Shown: piece after piece, positions 53,303-61,555 of the stretch | Layout: each line of letters starts with the position of its first letter | Position numbering within the stretch: the first letter of the stretch is position 1 | Origin: Methylaequor sp045563055 | Lineage (GTDB): Bacteria > Pseudomonadota > Alphaproteobacteria > Methylaequorales > Methylaequoraceae | NCBI GenBank assembly: GCA_045563055.1 | Contig: JBJKUR010000007.1 | Span: 1 to 64,000 of the forward strand | DNA: 64,000 nucleotides | Direction of reading: 5' to 3' | Position numbers and translations under genes: made by a program | The notes under the pieces: generated by a model | Seen by the model: only the letters and a program-made list of their open reading frames with translations | What the model was told of the DNA's origin: nothing | Databases searched by the model: none

Positions 53303-54751
53303 TTATCTTTTCCATAATTGAGGTGACAATAAAATTAGAATTGGAAACAGTTCCAATCTTCCTATCAACATGCCGATACATAGAAATACTTTGGTAAAAT
53401 CTGATATGGAAGAGTAATTCCCACTTGGCCCAATTGATTCATTTAAACCAGGCCCTACATTTGCCAATGTCGCCGCAGCTCCAGAGAGCGATGTCAATAT
53501 TTCCTGTCCATCGAAAGCAAGTGCCAAGCTTAAGGTAGCAAACATGAAAATGTATAAAAAAAAGTAACCAGTTACCGATGCCAACACATCATCGCTAATT
53601 TCTCTTGAATTATAAGTTGGAATAAAAACTCCTCTTGGTTGAATAATTTTTTTTATTATGGTGAAAGCGGATTTAAAAAGAATTTGGATTCTAAAGATTT
53701 TTAATCCACAACTTGAAGACCCAGAGCATCCCCCTATTAACATAAGAAAGAGAAATAGAAGTGTAGTAAAAGAACCCCAAACACTGAAGTCGTATGTACT
53801 AAAACCGCTACCTGTGGAGATCGATACAACAGCAAATGCAGAAATCCTTAATGACTGCAAAAAATCTACTTCGTAATATTTTTTCAACCAAAAAGAAACA
53901 ATGATTGTAATTGTCAAGATTAACATAAGAAAGAATTGCACTTGAGAACTGGAAATTAGATCAAATAACTTGCCCCTCATTGATTGAAACAAAAGAATGA
54001 AGGGAAGTGAAGAAACAATCATAAAGAAAATTGTAATTATTTCTGTAAATAGTGAATCAAAAAAACCTATGGACATATCCTTGGTAGAGAATCCTCCAGT
54101 GGCGATTATTGTCATTCCGTGAGCTACGCTATCAAATATATCCATACCAGAAAGAAAAAGTAAAAAAGAACAACTTAGTGTGAGAATAATGTATACAAGG
54201 CCTATACCTGTTGCAATTTTTGTAGTGCGTGGAAGAACTTTTTCTTCTTTAGCACTAAATTCACTTTGGAACAACTGCATGCCTCCAATTTTTAAGATGG
54301 GAAAAATTGCAATCGCAATCACAATTATTCCAATTCCTCCAAGCCATTGTAACATCGCTCTCCATATAAGAATGGATTTTGATGTGTTATCAAGGTTTTG
54401 TATTACCGTGGCTCCTGTTGTGGTTAGACCTGACATCGATTCAAAAAAAGAATCAGGGAGTGATAAACTTGTTGTACCCAAATAAAAAGGAAGTGCACCT
54501 ATAAAAGTCAAAATTATCCATGATATTAATGTGAGTAAAAAAGCCGACAATATTTCAACATCTTTGTCTTTTCTTTTAAAGATAAATGAAATGTTCAAAC
54601 CCGTAAATAAACAAACTATTGAGATTACAAAAAAAACAACCCAATCAGTTCCATTATAGTAATAATCTACAATACCTGGGATAAAGGAATAAATTGAAAA
54701 AAAAACTAATAAATTTCCAATAATAAATAATGACGACTTTAGATTTTCCAT
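53303..54751 (-). CDS. trkH: Potassium uptake protein, TrkH family
   Basis: A 482-residue polytopic membrane protein with the four pore-loop signature regions of Trk/Ktr transporters: MSGLTTTGATVIQ, ATGGFSTKDMSIG, STGSGFSTYDFSVW and ATLANVGPGL. It also has a cytosolic CSGSSSCGLKIFRI segment. It forms a K+ channel-like unit that needs a TrkA subunit, not seen in this window. Downstream argF is convergent with a 2-3 bp gap; apaG lies immediately upstream on the same strand. Confidence 0.93.
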   Translation of the reverse strand: MENLKSSLFIIGNLLVFFSIYSFIPGIVDYYYNGTDWVVFFVISIVCLFTGLNISFIFKRKDKDVEILSAFLLTLISWIILTFIGALPFYLGTTSLSLPDSFFESMSGLTTTGATVIQNLDNTSKSILIWRAMLQWLGGIGIIVIAIAIFPILKIGGMQLFQSEFSAKEEKVLPRTTKIATGIGLVYIILTLSCSFLLFLSGMDIFDSVAHGMTIIATGGFSTKDMSIGFFDSLFTEIITIFFMIVSSLPFILLFQSMRGKLFDLISSSQVQFFLMLILTITIIVSFWLKKYYEVDFLQSLRISAFAVVSISTGSGFSTYDFSVWGSFTTLLFLFLMLIGGCSGSSSCGLKIFRIQILFKSAFTIIKKIIQPRGVFIPTYNSREISDDVLASVTGYFFLYIFMFATLSLALAFDGQEILTSLSGAAATLANVGPGLNESIGPSGNYSSISDFTKVFLCIGMLIGRLELFPILILLSPQLWKR

Positions 54752-54754
54752 TAT

Positions 54755-55135
54755 TTAATTAAGTCTATTTTCTTCGTTAGGAATATCTAATGAAAAAGCT
54801 GGAATCGTAACCTCAAACTTTTTCCCATCTAGACTTTGCATTTGGTAACTACCATGCATTAAACCAGATTTTGTGCTCAGAGGGGTTCCGCTAGTATACT
54901 CAAATTCATCTCCAGGCTGAATCACTGGTTGCTCTCCAACCACTCCCTTTCCTTTGACTTCTCTATAATTTCCATTGGAGTCAAAGATTTTCCAGTGCCT
55001 GCTTAGAAGTTGAACTTTTTCCATACCATTGTTTTTAATTTTAACTTTATAGGCCCACAAATATGTATCTTCCATCGGATCAGAATGATCTTCTAAATAC
55101 ATTGGCTCAACTATCACAGTTATTTTGGAACTCAT
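54755..55135 (-). CDS. apaG: ApaG (CO2+/Mg2+ efflux-associated) protein
   Basis: A 126-residue all-beta protein. SDPMEDTYLWAYKVKIKNNGMEKVQLLSRHW, GVVGEQPVIQPGDEFEYTSGTPL and GLMHGSYQM are the typical ApaG segments. The family folds as a fibronectin III-like sandwich; biochemical function is unproven, with reports linking it to metal or nucleotide (Ap4A) metabolism. It lies 3 bp upstream of trkH and 8 bp downstream of metZ, all on the minus strand. Confidence 0.92.
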   Translation of the reverse strand: MSSKITVIVEPMYLEDHSDPMEDTYLWAYKVKIKNNGMEKVQLLSRHWKIFDSNGNYREVKGKGVVGEQPVIQPGDEFEYTSGTPLSTKSGLMHGSYQMQSLDGKKFEVTIPAFSLDIPNEENRLN

Positions 55136-55143
55136 ATTAATTT

Positions 55144-56334
55144 TTAATATAGTGTTTTCTTCAAAGATCTATCAATATCATTAATAATATCTTCATAATC
55201 CTCAAGACCAACAGAGAGTCTTATTAAATTTTTTTTTATACCTAACTTCATTTTTTCTGAATTACTTAGTCTACAATGTGTTGTCGTTTCTGGATGAGTG
55301 ATTAAAGATTTTGTATCTCCTAGATTATTTGAAATACTGATTAAAGACAAATTATTTAAAAATGCAAATGCAATTTTTTTTTCGTTGTTTGATTTTGCAT
55401 TGATTTCAAAGGAGATTATACTACCGCCATCTGACATCTGTTTTTTTGCAAGACTTAACTGGCTTGAACTATTTAAAAAGGGATAATATATTTTTTTTAT
55501 AAATTTTGATTTTTCCAGGTACTCTAAAATTCTTTTTGCATTCTCCGTTTGTTTTTCCACTCTTAGTTTCAAAGTATCCAGAGATTTTGTTAAAACCCAA
55601 GCATTAAATGGACTTATAGAGGGCCCTGTATTTCTTATGAACGGCTTTAAAACTTCATCGCAATATTTTTTTTTCCCTAATATTGCTCCACCAAGAACTC
55701 GTCCATGTCCATCTATATGCTTAGTCGCAGAATACATAACAACGTCTGCACCAAATTGAAGAGGATTTTGTAAAACTGGCGTTGCAAAGACATTATCAAC
55801 AACTACCAAAGCCTTATCTTTTTTTGCTAGTTTTACAACGGCCTCGATATCTATTATCTCTAGACATGGATTGGAAGGAGTTTCAAAAAAAATCATATTT
55901 GTTTTTTTTTTTAAAGCTTTTTTCCAAGATTCAATTTTTTTACCATCTACAAGCTCAACATCTATTCCAAATTTAGGAAGTATCTTTGTTAGAATAAAGT
56001 GACAACTTCCAAAAAGCGCTCGTCCTGCCACAACTCTATCTCCCTTTTTTAGGTATGACATAAAGATACTAAAAACTGCAGCCATACCGGTTGAAGTAGT
56101 CCAACATGCCTCGGCTCCTTCAATACTAGCAAGCTTATTTTGGAGCATTTCTACCGTAGGGTTGTTAAAACGAGAATACATATACCTTTTTGTTTTTTCT
56201 TGAAAAGCCATTTCCGCCTCCTCTGCGTCCTTATATATATACCCAGATGTCAAAAAGAGAGATTCACTGGTTTCCATGAAATTAGTTCTTATGGTCCCAG
56301 AGTGGACAAGACTTGTTGATTTTTTTTTTTTCAT
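55144..56334 (-). CDS. metZ: O-succinylhomoserine sulfhydrylase
   Basis: A PLP enzyme of the Cys/Met metabolism family (396 residues) that makes homocysteine from O-succinylhomoserine and sulfide. Motifs are RYMYSRFNNPTVEMLQ, FFETPSNPCLEIIDI, and the PLP lysine in SATKHIDGHGRVLGG. The stretch KHIDGHGRVLGG is typical of MetZ rather than MetB or MdeA. The upstream gap to the divergent gene is 47 bp, too short for a SAM riboswitch of the usual size. apaG and trkH follow. Confidence 0.9.
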   Translation of the reverse strand: MKKKKSTSLVHSGTIRTNFMETSESLFLTSGYIYKDAEEAEMAFQEKTKRYMYSRFNNPTVEMLQNKLASIEGAEACWTTSTGMAAVFSIFMSYLKKGDRVVAGRALFGSCHFILTKILPKFGIDVELVDGKKIESWKKALKKKTNMIFFETPSNPCLEIIDIEAVVKLAKKDKALVVVDNVFATPVLQNPLQFGADVVMYSATKHIDGHGRVLGGAILGKKKYCDEVLKPFIRNTGPSISPFNAWVLTKSLDTLKLRVEKQTENAKRILEYLEKSKFIKKIYYPFLNSSSQLSLAKKQMSDGGSIISFEINAKSNNEKKIAFAFLNNLSLISISNNLGDTKSLITHPETTTHCRLSNSEKMKLGIKKNLIRLSVGLEDYEDIINDIDRSLKKTLY

Positions 56335-56381
56335 ATAGTATTTAGGTTTAATTTTTAAGTTTTTTAATAATAAGGAAAATA

Positions 56382-57650
56382 ATGAGATTTAACATATTTT
56401 TTTATAAAATTTTTATCGTTCTTGTCTTTACATTTTTTAATTTAGAGTCCAGAGAACTATCTATAAAACAACTTGAAGAGAGGAAGAAAGCTGATTTGGA
56501 AAGGCTCAAAGATAGAGAAAAAAGAGACAAAAAAAAATTCTCAAAAAAAATTACTCTTGGCACAAAGTTTATTTTTTTAAGTAAGGAAAGAAAAACTCCG
56601 CCGGTTCTTTCAAACTTGGACCCTATTCTTGATGATGAAGGTTTCTATGGTCTTAAGTTAGCAATTGATGATAATTTAACAACTGGGAGGTTCGTGGGAC
56701 ATGATTACAAGTCTGAATTCCATAGAGTTTTGCTCGAAGAAAACTTATTGGAGGAATTTGAAAAATTATTAAAAACTGGTGCTAAGTTTTTTATAGTCGA
56801 CTTAAATGAAGAAGAAATAAACTCAATTGTAAAAGTTCCTGGCTCTGAAAATGTATTGATACTTAATATAAGATCCAAGTCAGATTCATTGAGAAATGAA
56901 AATTGCAAGAATAATATATTTCATGTACCACCAAGTTACTCAATGCTATCTGATGCATTAACACAGTATCTAGTAAAAAAAAAATGGAATAAGTGGTTGT
57001 TAGTAACTGGGCCAGATGATAATGACAAGAATTATGCAACAGCCTTAAAGAACTCAGCAAAAAAGTTTAACATTAAAATTAAAAAAGAAAAAATATGGGA
57101 CTTCACTTCTGATTTACGAAGAACAGCAGGAAAAGAAGTTCCAATCTTTACCAAAGGAGAAAAATATGACGTTGTGGTTGTAGCAGACGAAAAAGGTGAG
57201 TTTGGAGAATACCTTTCATATAGAACTTGGGACCCTCGTCCTATTGTAGGAACTCAGGGTTTAAAACCAACCTCTTGGCATAGAACACATGAACAATGGG
57301 GAGCAACACAAATGCAGAATAGGTTTAGGAGGGAAAGTGGGAGATGGATGACGGAGGTAGATTATCACGCTTGGATAGCAGCACGATCTTTAGGCGAAGC
57401 TATAACAAGGACAAATAGCGATGACGTAAATATTATCAAAGAGTATTTATTAGGAGAAAAATTTGGTCTTGGAGCTTACAAAGGTGTAAAAGTTTCATTC
57501 AGATCATGGAATGGTCAAATGAGACAACCAATTTTACTAGCAGCACCTAGGTCAATGGTATCTGTGTCTCCTCAAGAGGGCTACATCCACCCAGAGAGTG
57601 AATTGGATACCATGGGTAAAGATGAACCTGAATCTACTTGTAAATTTTAA
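56382..57650 (+). CDS. ABC transporter substrate-binding protein, PQQ-dehydrogenase-linked (TIGR03863; LutA-like)
   Basis: A 422-residue exported protein with a signal segment (residues about 7-22). A highly charged segment follows (about 26-56: LEERKKADLERLKDREKRD), which is unusual for a binding protein. The remaining body resembles the ABC-associated, branched-chain-amino-acid-type binding fold found beside PQQ-dependent alcohol dehydrogenases: KKWNKWLLVTGPDD, VVVVADEKGEFG, HEQWGATQMQNRF and DYHAWIAARSLGEAI are conserved pieces. It is the first gene of a six-gene ABC cluster ending near pqqA, and is divergent from metZ. In methylotrophs a comparable protein (LutA) is proposed to bind lanthanides; here that is inference. 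Confidence 0.82.
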   Translation: MRFNIFFYKIFIVLVFTFFNLESRELSIKQLEERKKADLERLKDREKRDKKKFSKKITLGTKFIFLSKERKTPPVLSNLDPILDDEGFYGLKLAIDDNLTTGRFVGHDYKSEFHRVLLEENLLEEFEKLLKTGAKFFIVDLNEEEINSIVKVPGSENVLILNIRSKSDSLRNENCKNNIFHVPPSYSMLSDALTQYLVKKKWNKWLLVTGPDDNDKNYATALKNSAKKFNIKIKKEKIWDFTSDLRRTAGKEVPIFTKGEKYDVVVVADEKGEFGEYLSYRTWDPRPIVGTQGLKPTSWHRTHEQWGATQMQNRFRRESGRWMTEVDYHAWIAARSLGEAITRTNSDDVNIIKEYLLGEKFGLGAYKGVKVSFRSWNGQMRQPILLAAPRSMVSVSPQEGYIHPESELDTMGKDEPESTCKF

Positions 57651-57671
57651 AAATTTTAATACATTAGTAAC

Positions 57672-58637
57672 ATGAACAAATTTATATTGTTTTCCTTATT
57701 CTTTTTTCTAGCAGGTCCATCTTTCGGTAATCTCGCTTACATTACTAACGAGAAAGATAACACGGTAAGTGTAATTGATATTAAAAAAAAAAAGGTTATT
57801 AAAACCGTTGAGGTAGGTCAAAGACCACGAGGTATTATAATGTCCAAGGATGGAAAATTAGTTTTAATATGTGCATCTGATGATGATAGGGTCGAAGTAC
57901 GCGAAGCAGAGACTCTAAAACTAAAATATTATTTACCTTCAGGACCGGACCCGGAACTTTTTATTTTATCCCCAGAAGGTGATGTCCTATATATTGCGAA
58001 TGAAGACGATGCTATGGTTACTGTTGTTGATATGAACGATAAAATGATCATAGATGATATACCTGTTGGAGTAGAACCAGAAGGAATGGGTTTAACAAAC
58101 GATGGAAAAGTTTTAGTTAATACATCTGAAACTACAAATATGGCCCATTTTATTGATACGAGTACTTTAGATATTTTAGAAAACGTTCTTGTAGATGCTA
58201 GACCAAGGGTTGCTATGTTTACACCCGATGATAATGAGGTTTGGGTATCTGCTGAAATTGGTGGCACAGTTAAAGTTATAAACCCTTCAACTAAAAAAGT
58301 TACTCATACTATTGGTTTTGAGATAGCTGGAGTTAATGAAGAGAGTATTCAACCGGTTGGTGTTAAACACACAAATGACGGAAAATATACATTTGTCGCA
58401 TTGGGTCCTGCAAATAGAATTGCTGTGATCGATCAAAAAACAAAAAAGATACTCAAATATTTGCTGGTTGGACAGAGGGTTTGGCAGTTGGCTTTTACAC
58501 CAGATCATAAAACATTATTGAGCACCAATGGTGTCAGTAATGATGTTTCAATAATCGATGTCGATAAATTGAAAGTAAAAAAATCAGTTAAAGTTGGTCG
58601 CTTTCCTTGGGGTGTCGTAATTAGTCCAGAATCTTAA
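57672..58637 (+). CDS. Exported YVTN beta-propeller protein, PQQ-linked (TIGR03866; LutD-like)
   Basis: A 321-residue protein with a signal peptide (residues 1-20, ending GPSFG) followed by about seven YVTN-type blades. The repeating pattern is YITNEKDNTVSVIDI, GQRPRGIIMS, YIANEDDAMVTVVDM, VGVEPEGMGL, and lastly VGRFPWGVVISPES. It matches the beta-propeller family that accompanies PQQ-dependent dehydrogenase systems. The binding partner is unknown; acidic loops between blades could bind cations. It lies 21 bp after the binding-protein gene. Confidence 0.87.
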   Translation: MNKFILFSLFFFLAGPSFGNLAYITNEKDNTVSVIDIKKKKVIKTVEVGQRPRGIIMSKDGKLVLICASDDDRVEVREAETLKLKYYLPSGPDPELFILSPEGDVLYIANEDDAMVTVVDMNDKMIIDDIPVGVEPEGMGLTNDGKVLVNTSETTNMAHFIDTSTLDILENVLVDARPRVAMFTPDDNEVWVSAEIGGTVKVINPSTKKVTHTIGFEIAGVNEESIQPVGVKHTNDGKYTFVALGPANRIAVIDQKTKKILKYLLVGQRVWQLAFTPDHKTLLSTNGVSNDVSIIDVDKLKVKKSVKVGRFPWGVVISPES

Positions 58638-58662
58638 AACTTAATATAACCATTAGATTCCC

Positions 58663-59394
58663 ATGAACTCTGCCCTTGAAATCAAAAATGTCACTCATAA
58701 ATTTGGAGAATTCAATGCCCTAGACAATGTTAGTATCAATATTAGTCCCGGTGACTTTACAGTTCTACTTGGTCTTAATGGAGCAGGAAAGACCACTCTT
58801 TATTCTCTGATAACTCGCTTATATAATAACAACACGGGATCTATAAAAATTCATAATTATGATGTGCGGGAAGAATCATCAAGTGCTCTAAAAAATATTG
58901 GAGTTGTCTTCCAGCAGCCAACCCTTGATTTGGATCTCAGCGTAGAAGAAAATCTGCATTATCATTCGTCTCTTCATGGTATTAGTACATTCGACGCTGA
59001 AAAAATCATAAATGAAGAAATTGGAAGAATAGATTTAACCGGAAAACTCAAAGATAAAGTACGATCTTTATCCGGTGGTCAAAGAAGAAGGGTTGAAATA
59101 GTAAGATCACTTATTCACAAACCTAAGTTACTTTTATTGGATGAGCCTACAGTTGGATTAGATATTGGGTCTAGACAAATCATTCTTAAACATGTTAAAT
59201 CACTATGCAAAAAAGGAGAGTTAGCAGTCCTTTGGGCAACTCATTTAATTGACGAGATTGATAAAGGTGAAAAAGTTGTTGTGATAGATAAGGGGAAAGT
59301 TCTTGAATCCGGGGACGTATCAAAAATTATAAAAAAAACAAAAGAAAAAAATATAAGAGATGCTTTTAATAAACTTGTGGGAATAAAACCATGA
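58663..59394 (+). CDS. ABC transporter ATP-binding protein, PQQ-linked (TIGR03864; LutE-like)
   Basis: A 243-residue single ABC cassette: Walker A GLNGAGKTT (near residue 38), signature LSGGQRRRVEI, Walker B LLLLDEPTVGLD and the H-loop ATHLIDEI. Sequence QPTLDLDLSVEENL after the Q-loop is typical of the ATPase subfamily found with PQQ-linked ABC-2 permeases. It energises the permease encoded immediately downstream (4-bp ATGA overlap). Confidence 0.9.
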   Translation: MNSALEIKNVTHKFGEFNALDNVSINISPGDFTVLLGLNGAGKTTLYSLITRLYNNNTGSIKIHNYDVREESSSALKNIGVVFQQPTLDLDLSVEENLHYHSSLHGISTFDAEKIINEEIGRIDLTGKLKDKVRSLSGGQRRRVEIVRSLIHKPKLLLLDEPTVGLDIGSRQIILKHVKSLCKKGELAVLWATHLIDEIDKGEKVVVIDKGKVLESGDVSKIIKKTKEKNIRDAFNKLVGIKP

Positions 59395-60194
59395 ACTTAA
59401 TCATGTATTTAAGATGTTTTAAGGGCATTGTTTTAAGAGAGGCATTAAGGTTTATCCACCAAAAGGAGAGGTTCTTTTCTGCTTTGGTTAGACCGCTAGT
59501 TTGGTTGGGAATTTTTGCAGCAGGTTTTAGATCAGTTTTAGGTGTTGCAATTATCCCTCCATACGAAACTTACATTCCATATGAGGTATATATTGCTCCT
59601 GGTCTGATCGCCATGATACAACTATTCAATGGGATGCAGAGTTCATTATCAATGGTTTATGATAGAGAGATGGGAAGTATGAAAACAATGCTTGTCAGCC
59701 CTATTCCAAGATGGTTTTTATTAATTTCAAAATTATTAGCAGGAGTTTTTGTTTCGATATTACAGGTATATGCTTTTTTAATAATTGCTTCTTTTTGGGA
59801 TATTATCCCACCAATCACCGGGTATTTTACAATTTTACCAGCACTTTTAGTTTCAGGATTAATGCTAGGTTCTTTGGGAATGTTCCTATCGTCGGCAATT
59901 AAACAATTAGAGAATTTTGCGGGAGTGATGAATTTTGTAATTTTCCCAATGTTTTTTGCATCATCTGCATTGTATCCACTATGGAAAATAGAAGAAACAA
60001 GCGAATGGTTATATTATGTTTGCTTTTACAATCCTTTCACCTATGCAGTTGAATGTATAAGGTTTTCTTTGTATTCTAATTTCAGCTTTGAATACACCAT
60101 GGGCATAATAATTTTTACTATAGTGTTTCTTGTTCTATCAATTTTAGGGTATGATCCCGGGAGAGGGACTCTCCAAAAAAAAGGAGCTAAGTAG
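59391..60194 (+). CDS. ABC-2 type permease, PQQ-linked (TIGR03861; LutF-like)
   Basis: A 267-residue inner-membrane protein with six hydrophobic segments. It starts MNLIMYLRCFKGIVLREALRF and has the ABC-2 signature region MNFVIFPMFFASSALYPLWKIEETSEWLYYVCFYNPF. Family members accompany PQQ-dependent alcohol dehydrogenase loci. With the adjacent ATPase, the binding protein and the beta-propeller it forms a putative transport system. Import or export direction is not settled by sequence. Ends 4 bp before the next start at 60199. Confidence 0.88.
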   Translation: MNLIMYLRCFKGIVLREALRFIHQKERFFSALVRPLVWLGIFAAGFRSVLGVAIIPPYETYIPYEVYIAPGLIAMIQLFNGMQSSLSMVYDREMGSMKTMLVSPIPRWFLLISKLLAGVFVSILQVYAFLIIASFWDIIPPITGYFTILPALLVSGLMLGSLGMFLSSAIKQLENFAGVMNFVIFPMFFASSALYPLWKIEETSEWLYYVCFYNPFTYAVECIRFSLYSNFSFEYTMGIIIFTIVFLVLSILGYDPGRGTLQKKGAK

Positions 60195-60198
60195 TTTT

Positions 60199-60615
60199 AT
60201 GAGATTTTTATTAATAATTTTTTTATCATTCCAAATTCCCCTATTTTCCAATGCAGAGGGAGATCTATCTATTAGATCAAAAAAGTTAGTTTTAAATTTG
60301 GGTTCAGACAAGAGTGACTATGATATGTCTCAAAAAGTTTTCAATATGGAAACAGGAAAGGCCTACAGATTAGAAATCACAAGTATGGGTTTTAAAGAAT
60401 ATGAGTTGGAAGCAGAAGAGTTTTTTAGAAATATATGGATTCGCTCAATAGAAGTTGAAGGAGTGGAGATAGATGCCCCTGTAATTAATGAGATAGAATT
60501 TGAGAGAGAAGGTGAAATTGAAATTAAATTTGTTCCAATCAGACCAGGAGAGTATGACTTTGAAATTGAAAGATTACAGAGTAAAGGAATGGTTGGAAAG
60601 TTTATTGTTAAGTAA
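60199..60615 (+). CDS. Exported cupredoxin-like protein lacking copper ligands
   Basis: A 138-residue protein with a signal peptide (MRFLLIIFLSFQIPLFSNA, cleavage near residue 19). The rest is a beta-rich sequence resembling a plastocyanin-like cupredoxin: YRLEITSMGFKEYELEAEEFFRN, then EIEIKFVPIRPGEYDFEIERLQSKGMVGKFIV, which is the strand pattern of that fold. No His or Cys occurs in the mature protein, so a type 1 copper site is absent. The mature protein is rich in Asp and Glu. An earlier start at 60151 would overlap the permease and destroy the signal peptide; ATG 60199 has AAGGAG upstream. Co-transcribed with the PQQ-linked ABC genes. Confidence 0.65.
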   Translation: MRFLLIIFLSFQIPLFSNAEGDLSIRSKKLVLNLGSDKSDYDMSQKVFNMETGKAYRLEITSMGFKEYELEAEEFFRNIWIRSIEVEGVEIDAPVINEIEFEREGEIEIKFVPIRPGEYDFEIERLQSKGMVGKFIVK

Positions 60616-60631
60616 TTTTAATGGAGGTAAA

Positions 60632-61276
60632 ATGAGGTTTTTTAAATTTTTAATTTTTTTAACAGTACTAGTAACAGTTAAATCACAACTCTTTGCTGCT
60701 TCTTTAGAAGAGCCACCAAAAAAATGGCCATGCGACCAAGTCTACAACCCAAAGCTAAATCTCAGTTCAATTTGGCAAGGACCTGAAATTGATGAATCAT
60801 TAAAAACTTGGTGGAAGCATGATGATGTTATTGAGTATGTTAATATTTTAGCAGACCCTACATTAGATGAAAAGGTTGGTATTAAAATTATAGATGAGTT
60901 TGCGAAAAAATACACATATTTTGGGTTGTTAAAAAAACCTGAACAAAAAGAAAAGTTAGTGTTTCTTTTCTCTGGTTTATATCAAAAAGCAAAAGATCGA
61001 AGGAACAGGCATTATAAAGGAATTATAAAGTTTGTTGAAAGACAAGAATCCTTGAGAAAAGCAATTGGAGAATCTTCAAAGTTAATTAGAAAATATAGAA
61101 AAGAAAAAATGGATAAAAAAGATAAAAGGTACCTTAATGCAAATTCTAGTCTAGAGTGGAATACGAGAGTATTTGATCAAAGAACTAGATTAACAGAATA
61201 CGTTTGTGAAGAGCCCGTGTTTAATACTCAAAGACTTGGATATCAAGCTCGTAAAATCCTTGAGTATTTAAAATAA
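60632..61276 (+). CDS. Exported protein of unknown function in PQQ/lut-like cluster
   Basis: A 214-residue protein I cannot assign to a named family. Start ATG 60632 is supported by GGAGGT seven bases upstream and by a signal peptide (MRFFKFLIFLTVLVTVKSQLFA). The mature part opens ASLEEPPKKWPCDQVYNPKL, then SSIWQGPEIDESLKTWW, and is helical and very basic or acidic in the middle (residues about 105-180, many Lys and Arg). Two cysteines (WPCD and YVCEEP) could form a disulfide. It sits between the ABC genes and pqqA, a place where methylotroph lut clusters carry extra exported proteins such as LutG, so a role in that system is plausible but unproven. Confidence 0.6.
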   Translation: MRFFKFLIFLTVLVTVKSQLFAASLEEPPKKWPCDQVYNPKLNLSSIWQGPEIDESLKTWWKHDDVIEYVNILADPTLDEKVGIKIIDEFAKKYTYFGLLKKPEQKEKLVFLFSGLYQKAKDRRNRHYKGIIKFVERQESLRKAIGESSKLIRKYRKEKMDKKDKRYLNANSSLEWNTRVFDQRTRLTEYVCEEPVFNTQRLGYQARKILEYLK

Positions 61277-61354
61277 AAAAAATAAATATCAGGTATTTTT
61301 TTAATGAATCCTAAATGAATATAAAAATCAGGTTATCTTAATATTTAATAGGTA

Positions 61355-61381
61355 TATAATATGCTAGCTCGTTGTGAGCTA
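61355..61381 (+). promoter_or_regulatory. Putative pqqA promoter and 5'-end hairpin
   Basis: A perfect -10 TATAAT occupies 61355-61360. No convincing -35 was found at the right distance. Just downstream, TAGCTC (61365-61370) pairs with GAGCTA (61376-61381) around a five-base loop, which would place a stable hairpin at or near the 5' end of the transcript. A strong AAGGAG (61401-61406) follows, six bases before the pqqA start. Confidence 0.5.
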
Positions 61382-61412
61382 TATTAATCTAACCCATAAA
61401 AAGGAGTAAATT

Positions 61413-61490
61413 ATGGCTTGGACAAAACCAATGATTTCTGAGATCTCTGTAGGTCTAGAAATCAATTCATACGCTTGCGCTGAGAAGTAA
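61413..61490 (+). CDS. pqqA: PQQ precursor peptide PqqA
   Basis: This 25-residue gene lies just before pqqB and encodes MAWTKPMISEISVGLEINSY plus ACAEK. It contains the conserved E-x-x-x-Y arrangement (EINSY) whose glutamate and tyrosine are cross-linked by PqqE to form the PQQ backbone. Length (22-29 residues in the family), position and a strong ribosome-binding site (AAGGAG) all agree. The peptide starts with the family-typical W-x-K-P. It is far more heavily expressed than downstream genes in known systems, and a hairpin follows it here. Confidence 0.96.
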   Translation: MAWTKPMISEISVGLEINSYACAEK

Positions 61491-61504
61491 TCTTAGCTAA
61501 AGCA

Positions 61505-61541
61505 ATCGACCCCTTAAGTCTGATTTGATTTAAGGGGATCG
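61505..61541 (+). promoter_or_regulatory. Stem-loop between pqqA and pqqB
   Basis: CCCCTTAA at 61510-61517 pairs with TTAAGGGG at 61530-61537, extended by CGA/TCG with a one-base bulge; the loop is 12 bases. It is the most GC-rich stem in the area and is not followed by a T run. It fits a partial attenuator or a 3'-end stabiliser that lets the pqqA message outnumber the rest of the operon. Confidence 0.6.
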
Positions 61542-61555
61542 TTTGAGGTAAGAGA

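Noticed and set aside
56335..56381. SAM riboswitch in front of metZ
   Set aside because: Only 47 AT-rich bases separate metZ from the divergent gene, too few for a SAM riboswitch.
60151..60198. Earlier start for the cupredoxin-like gene at 60151
   Set aside because: It overlaps the permease coding end by over 40 bp and would put a charged stretch before the signal peptide; ATG 60199 has AAGGAG upstream.
60500..60631. Earlier start at 60500 for the exported protein before pqqA
   Set aside because: It runs in another frame through the preceding gene and hides the signal peptide; ATG 60632 has GGAGGT seven bases upstream.
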